From assembly GCA_025345505.1 (NCBI GenBank), contig JANVCC010000174.1:1462489-1526488 (forward strand): a stretch of 64,000 bases of DNA. Reading direction: 5' to 3'. The stretch's first letter is position 1, and each line of letters begins with the position of its first letter. Source of the stretch: Todiramphus chloris collaris (Eukaryota > Chordata > Aves > Coraciiformes > Alcedinidae). The translations under genes were made by a program, and so were the position numbers. Below, one piece after another: positions 60,935-64,000 of this stretch. The notes below the pieces were generated by a model, which ran no database searches, had not been told where the DNA came from, and saw only the letters and a list, made by a program, of their open reading frames with translations.

Positions 60935-63900
60935 CTAGAACAGGAACACACACAGAAGAGACACATGAGTATCACAGTCATACGAGTACTACAGGCGGTG
61001 CCTACTGAACCTGGAATCCTAGAAATAAGATCTGACCCCAATATTGTAACATTTAGAAGTATTTCCTCATTAGCAAAACCACTGCAATGAAACATTTACT
61101 GCTATCTAGTAATTAAAAGTTTTGTAGAAAGACAAATGCACGATGTCTGCTACGTACAAATCTAAACCACAAGCACATACATCCAAGGGTTCAAAGATGA
61201 TTACTTCTTTAAAAACCATTTTGATTCAAAAACGTCACAGATGGAATACTCACACTGGGCACTGTCCTCCCAACAGCTCTGGTGTCCTTTATCCAGACAC
61301 CTCATAGTATTTAGCTGACATTTCAGGTCAGGTTTAACAGAATAGTATTAGACAGCCTATGCCTTTATCTTTACAATGTTGCCATCACAGCCTTTAGACC
61401 AGTATTTAAATAACAACACAATGATGCCTCAGTAGCCAGAAGATCTGCTACACTATTTCAGACACCTACCTGAATCAGGTTAGCTGGCAGTACTTCATGC
61501 CTGTATCCATCGTAAAAAGAAAGTGCTGTAGTGAAGCAGGGCATAGGGATGCCAATCTGTACTCCAGTGCTGATCACACGTCGCCAGGAGTCCTGGGGCA
61601 GAAGAAAAGGCAGGGGAACAAAAAAGAAGAAAGAAAGAAACTAATGAGTGCTTGCAGGCATATGAACTATTCCAGTACAACAAGCACGTACTGTTTGGAG
61701 TTATTTGAAATCCAGTGACCGAGTCTGAGCAAAGGTAGCAGCAGATCCCTGATTTTACATAAGCAAGGCTGATCCCAAACAAAGGCAAGTAAGACAGAGT
61801 TAGCAAACAGGACAATAAGATTGCAGACATACACGTCTCATGCAATCAAGCCACAGCCTCAACCAGGGATGCTGTTCTTTCATGTAAACATCACCAGTGC
61901 ATCCCAAAAGCATGGACAGTGTGGAACATACTGAGCAAACACTGAGGCACTTTCAGGACCTCTAGCCAAGCACTATACAAAGGCTGCCCAAGGGCACAAA
62001 AGGTCAGCAGAGTACTTCAAATAGACACGTGGATAATCCTCATTTTGACCACAAATCTAATTTAGTAACGTGCGTGGAATATTCAGCTTCAGTTAAAATA
62101 ATTATTAATGATAACAGATGACTACTTTGTTGGCCAGATAATCTGGTTTTAATTCTGCTTGTCTATTCCATCCAATTGGACAGACCCAGGTCTAATGAAG
62201 TCTGGAACGCTGTTATTTTGGTGCTACTGCAAACAGTGGTACTAGAACAGAGCTTTACTCTCAGTACAGCTGGAATCCAAGTACCCAGGAGGCACAGGAC
62301 ACAGGGCAGCAATGAGAATGTTCACACAAGCTAGACATTTTTTTTCCTGACATTGTGGTGGTTCTGAATTGTTACATTTCTGTCTAAAGCCTGTCCTGTA
62401 AGGGTAACCTTAAGTTCGAAACCTTAACTTTCTGGTAGGAAACCTTAATATACTTGTGAAGGTAACTCTTGGGAAAGAAGCTAAAGAAGTCCAGACTCTA
62501 AACCGTTGCTTTTGTGCTCTTCCTTCCTTGGAAACTCACCTGACAGTTTTCAACAGCTGTCTTAAAGAAATCATCCAACAGCAAATTCTGGAGCTCAGGG
62601 TTTCGATCAAAAGCATCTTTGATTTTTCCCAGGAACACACTAGGCAGAAAACATGCAAACCAGCAATAAAATTTCACAGCTTCTAAAAAAGGCCCAGAAT
62701 GCAAAACTTACAGTGCCAAAATTTGATTCATCCAGACTCAGATTCCAAACACTGAGAAAGATGCAAACAAAACAAAGACCAAAAAAGTCTGCAGTAGCTA
62801 AACCACCAGAAAATTGGCTTCATCTGGTAACATTTAGTGCCATCTACAGAAACAGCTTCTCAGTATCTTATCAACACATTAACTCCATGGATTTTCCGAG
62901 ATCTCTAGGCTTGTCAGCCTAGCATGGCACAAACCAATCTTCCTCCTCTCCTCCCCATAGCAAATAAATTACCCCCTTAGCTTGATTACCTTCTGATGAT
63001 GCAGCCTCCCCTCCACATCAGTGCAATGCCACCATAATTCAGTGTCCAGCCAAATTCTTTGGCTGCTTGTCTCAGCAGCATGAAGCCTTGCGCATATGAG
63101 ATAATCTTCGAAGCGTACAGGGCCTAAAAAACCAAATTCACATTCCAAGTGAAGTCCCACAAAGTTGAATGAGAACCTTGACAGTCTGCATGCTCTGTTT
63201 AGCCCACATCTCATCAGGGATGAGTACAGTAGCCACATTCCAGCTGAGAACCAAAATATCCTTTCTGATTGTTGGAAAGTTTGGTCTCAACAGGGAGAGA
63301 TCACGAACTATTATTCCCATGACAAAGACAAGAGCGTTGAGGGGTGTGACAGTAAGCTCCTGTGCGTGAATTACAACCTCTGCACCACAGCCAGTTGTCA
63401 CTGCCCACTCTGGCTTAGCCTTAAATTCCTTCAGGACCATTTTTTAGTCAGGAAAGGAACTGGGCACACCAGGGTTTGTGGACACTACTAGACAATGCAC
63501 AACGGGCTGGCTGAAAGCAGGAACCAATTGTCATAAAATGTGGACAGCAAAGCTCCGCAGCAGGGTTTACAGCCTCCCTAAGCTGCTTTGCTCTGCAGCT
63601 GTAACCCAGCACCCTGGCAAGCACCTGACTCACCTTACGAATGTCCTCCAGGAAGGCCTTCTTGTTCCCGCTGAATTGCGTCATTTTGGGCCCATCCAGC
63701 AGCTTACTGGCCTCCACTCTCTCATCCTTGAGGGAAGACAGGCACCGTGCAAACACAGCTTCACCTTTGAGTATGGCATGAAAGGGCAGATAATTGGGAA
63801 AGTTTAGCAACACCGTTAAGGTCTGAGATCCTTGTCCTGAAGCACACAGTGAGAGTGCCACTGAATGGGGAGCCTCATCCACAGTGAAACCGCGCCACGG

Positions 63901-64000
63901 GGACAGAGGTGTACAAATGAATTATTTCAGCAGCAGTACCAAGTGACCAAACTGCTGGACAGCACTGGGTAAGTATTGACTGATACAGCTTTCAAATCAC
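60815..64000 (-). CDS. PGD: PGD, 6-phosphogluconate dehydrogenase, 3' part (continues beyond 64000)
   Basis: Cytosolic enzyme that oxidatively decarboxylates 6-phosphogluconate to ribulose 5-phosphate, making NADPH in the oxidative pentose phosphate pathway. Five coding exons on the minus strand (63634-63764, 62990-63123, 62540-62639, 61470-61592, 60815-60934) join in frame to give about 202 C-terminal residues of a protein that is 483 aa in human. They form most of the all-helical dimerisation domain and the C-terminal tail. The tail carries [11 protein letters not shown], whose Arg and His reach into the neighbouring subunit's substrate site. The NADP-binding domain and catalytic Lys and Glu are encoded beyond the right edge. 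Transcribed in the same direction as CENPS. Confidence 0.95.
61470..61592 (-). CDS. PGD: PGD exon encoding [18 protein letters not shown]
   Basis: Acceptor CTGCCCCAG, 41 codons, donor TTCAG|GTAGG. Encodes [40 protein letters not shown] and Q. Phase 0 on both sides. Confidence 0.96.
62540..62639 (-). CDS. PGD: PGD exon encoding [19 protein letters not shown]
   Basis: Acceptor TCTGCCTAG, 100 nt, donor TGTCAG|GTGAGT. Encodes (S)[33 protein letters not shown]. Differs from human by one conservative change (KSA to KTA) as recalled. Confidence 0.96.
62990..63123 (-). CDS. PGD: PGD exon encoding [17 protein letters not shown]
   Basis: Acceptor TTTTTTAG, 134 nt, donor AGAAG|GTAATC. Encodes [40 protein letters not shown] and CIIR plus two bases. 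This is the hallmark helical segment of 6-phosphogluconate dehydrogenases. Confidence 0.96.
63634..63764 (-). CDS. PGD: PGD exon encoding [16 protein letters not shown]
   Basis: Acceptor CTCAAAG, 131 nt, donor GTAAG|GTGAGT. Encodes (G)[37 protein letters not shown] and LEDIRK. Nearly identical to human PGD except the central [13 protein letters not shown] stretch. The remaining sequence to 64000 is intron with no further exon visible. Confidence 0.95.

Noticed and set aside
63448-63882. A single 144-codon minus-strand frame as one PGD exon
   Set aside because: Only 63634-63764 matches PGD; a clear acceptor (CTCAAAG) and donor (GTAAG|GTGAGT) bound it, and the flanks are intron.
1-64000. Endogenous retrovirus, CRISPR array, tRNA or rRNA genes
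   Set aside because: No LTR pair, gag/pol-like frame, regularly spaced direct-repeat array, or convincing tRNA/rRNA sequence was seen on reading; a program such as tRNAscan-SE or RepeatMasker was not available.

Overview
The window is vertebrate nuclear DNA, almost certainly from a bird. It has multi-exon genes with GT/AG introns, CpG-island promoters, CR1 LINE fragments (the dominant avian retrotransposon) and no mammalian-type Alu or L1. The gene set and order PEX14 - DFFA - CENPS - PGD match human 1p36.22; in chicken this block lies on a microchromosome (chromosome 21 from memory). The species cannot be fixed from the sequence. No virus-derived gene, CRISPR array or bacterial-type operon was seen.

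Layout. Positions 1-51033 hold the 5' part of PEX14 on the minus strand. Three short coding exons (50995-51033, 46022-46069, 16304-16388) are separated by introns of 4.9 kb and 29.6 kb, and intron 3 runs off the left edge. About 80% of the window is therefore PEX14 intron. It carries old interspersed repeats (CR1, MIR-like SINE relics, a hAT-type MITE), microsatellites, a degenerate 42-bp tandem array, and a GC-rich island broken by a 400-N gap. The PEX14 and DFFA start codons lie 925 bp apart, head to head, in one CpG island (about 50380-52200). DFFA (51959-54461, plus strand) is complete in six coding exons and predicts 312 aa. CENPS (56786-59394, minus) is complete in five coding exons and predicts 138 aa. 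PGD (60815 to beyond 64000, minus) is represented by its last five coding exons, about 202 C-terminal residues.

Function. PEX14 is the docking factor for peroxisomal matrix protein import. DFFA (ICAD/DFF45) is the inhibitor and chaperone of the apoptotic nuclease DFFB/CAD. CENPS (MHF1) is a histone-fold protein of kinetochores and of the FANCM DNA-repair complex. PGD is the third enzyme of the oxidative pentose phosphate pathway. They form a conserved syntenic block, not a pathway.

Most notable points: both caspase-cleavage sites of DFFA read DEVD; cortistatin (CORT), which sits between CENPS and DFFA in mammals, is not visible in the corresponding gap; the 400-N gap is flanked by an identical 43-bp sequence, suggesting an unmerged contig overlap; and an intronic CpG island lies in PEX14 intron 2. 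I did not find a previously undescribed multi-gene system. Splice sites were assigned by eye from GT/AG rules, reading frame and recalled vertebrate protein families, without alignment software.
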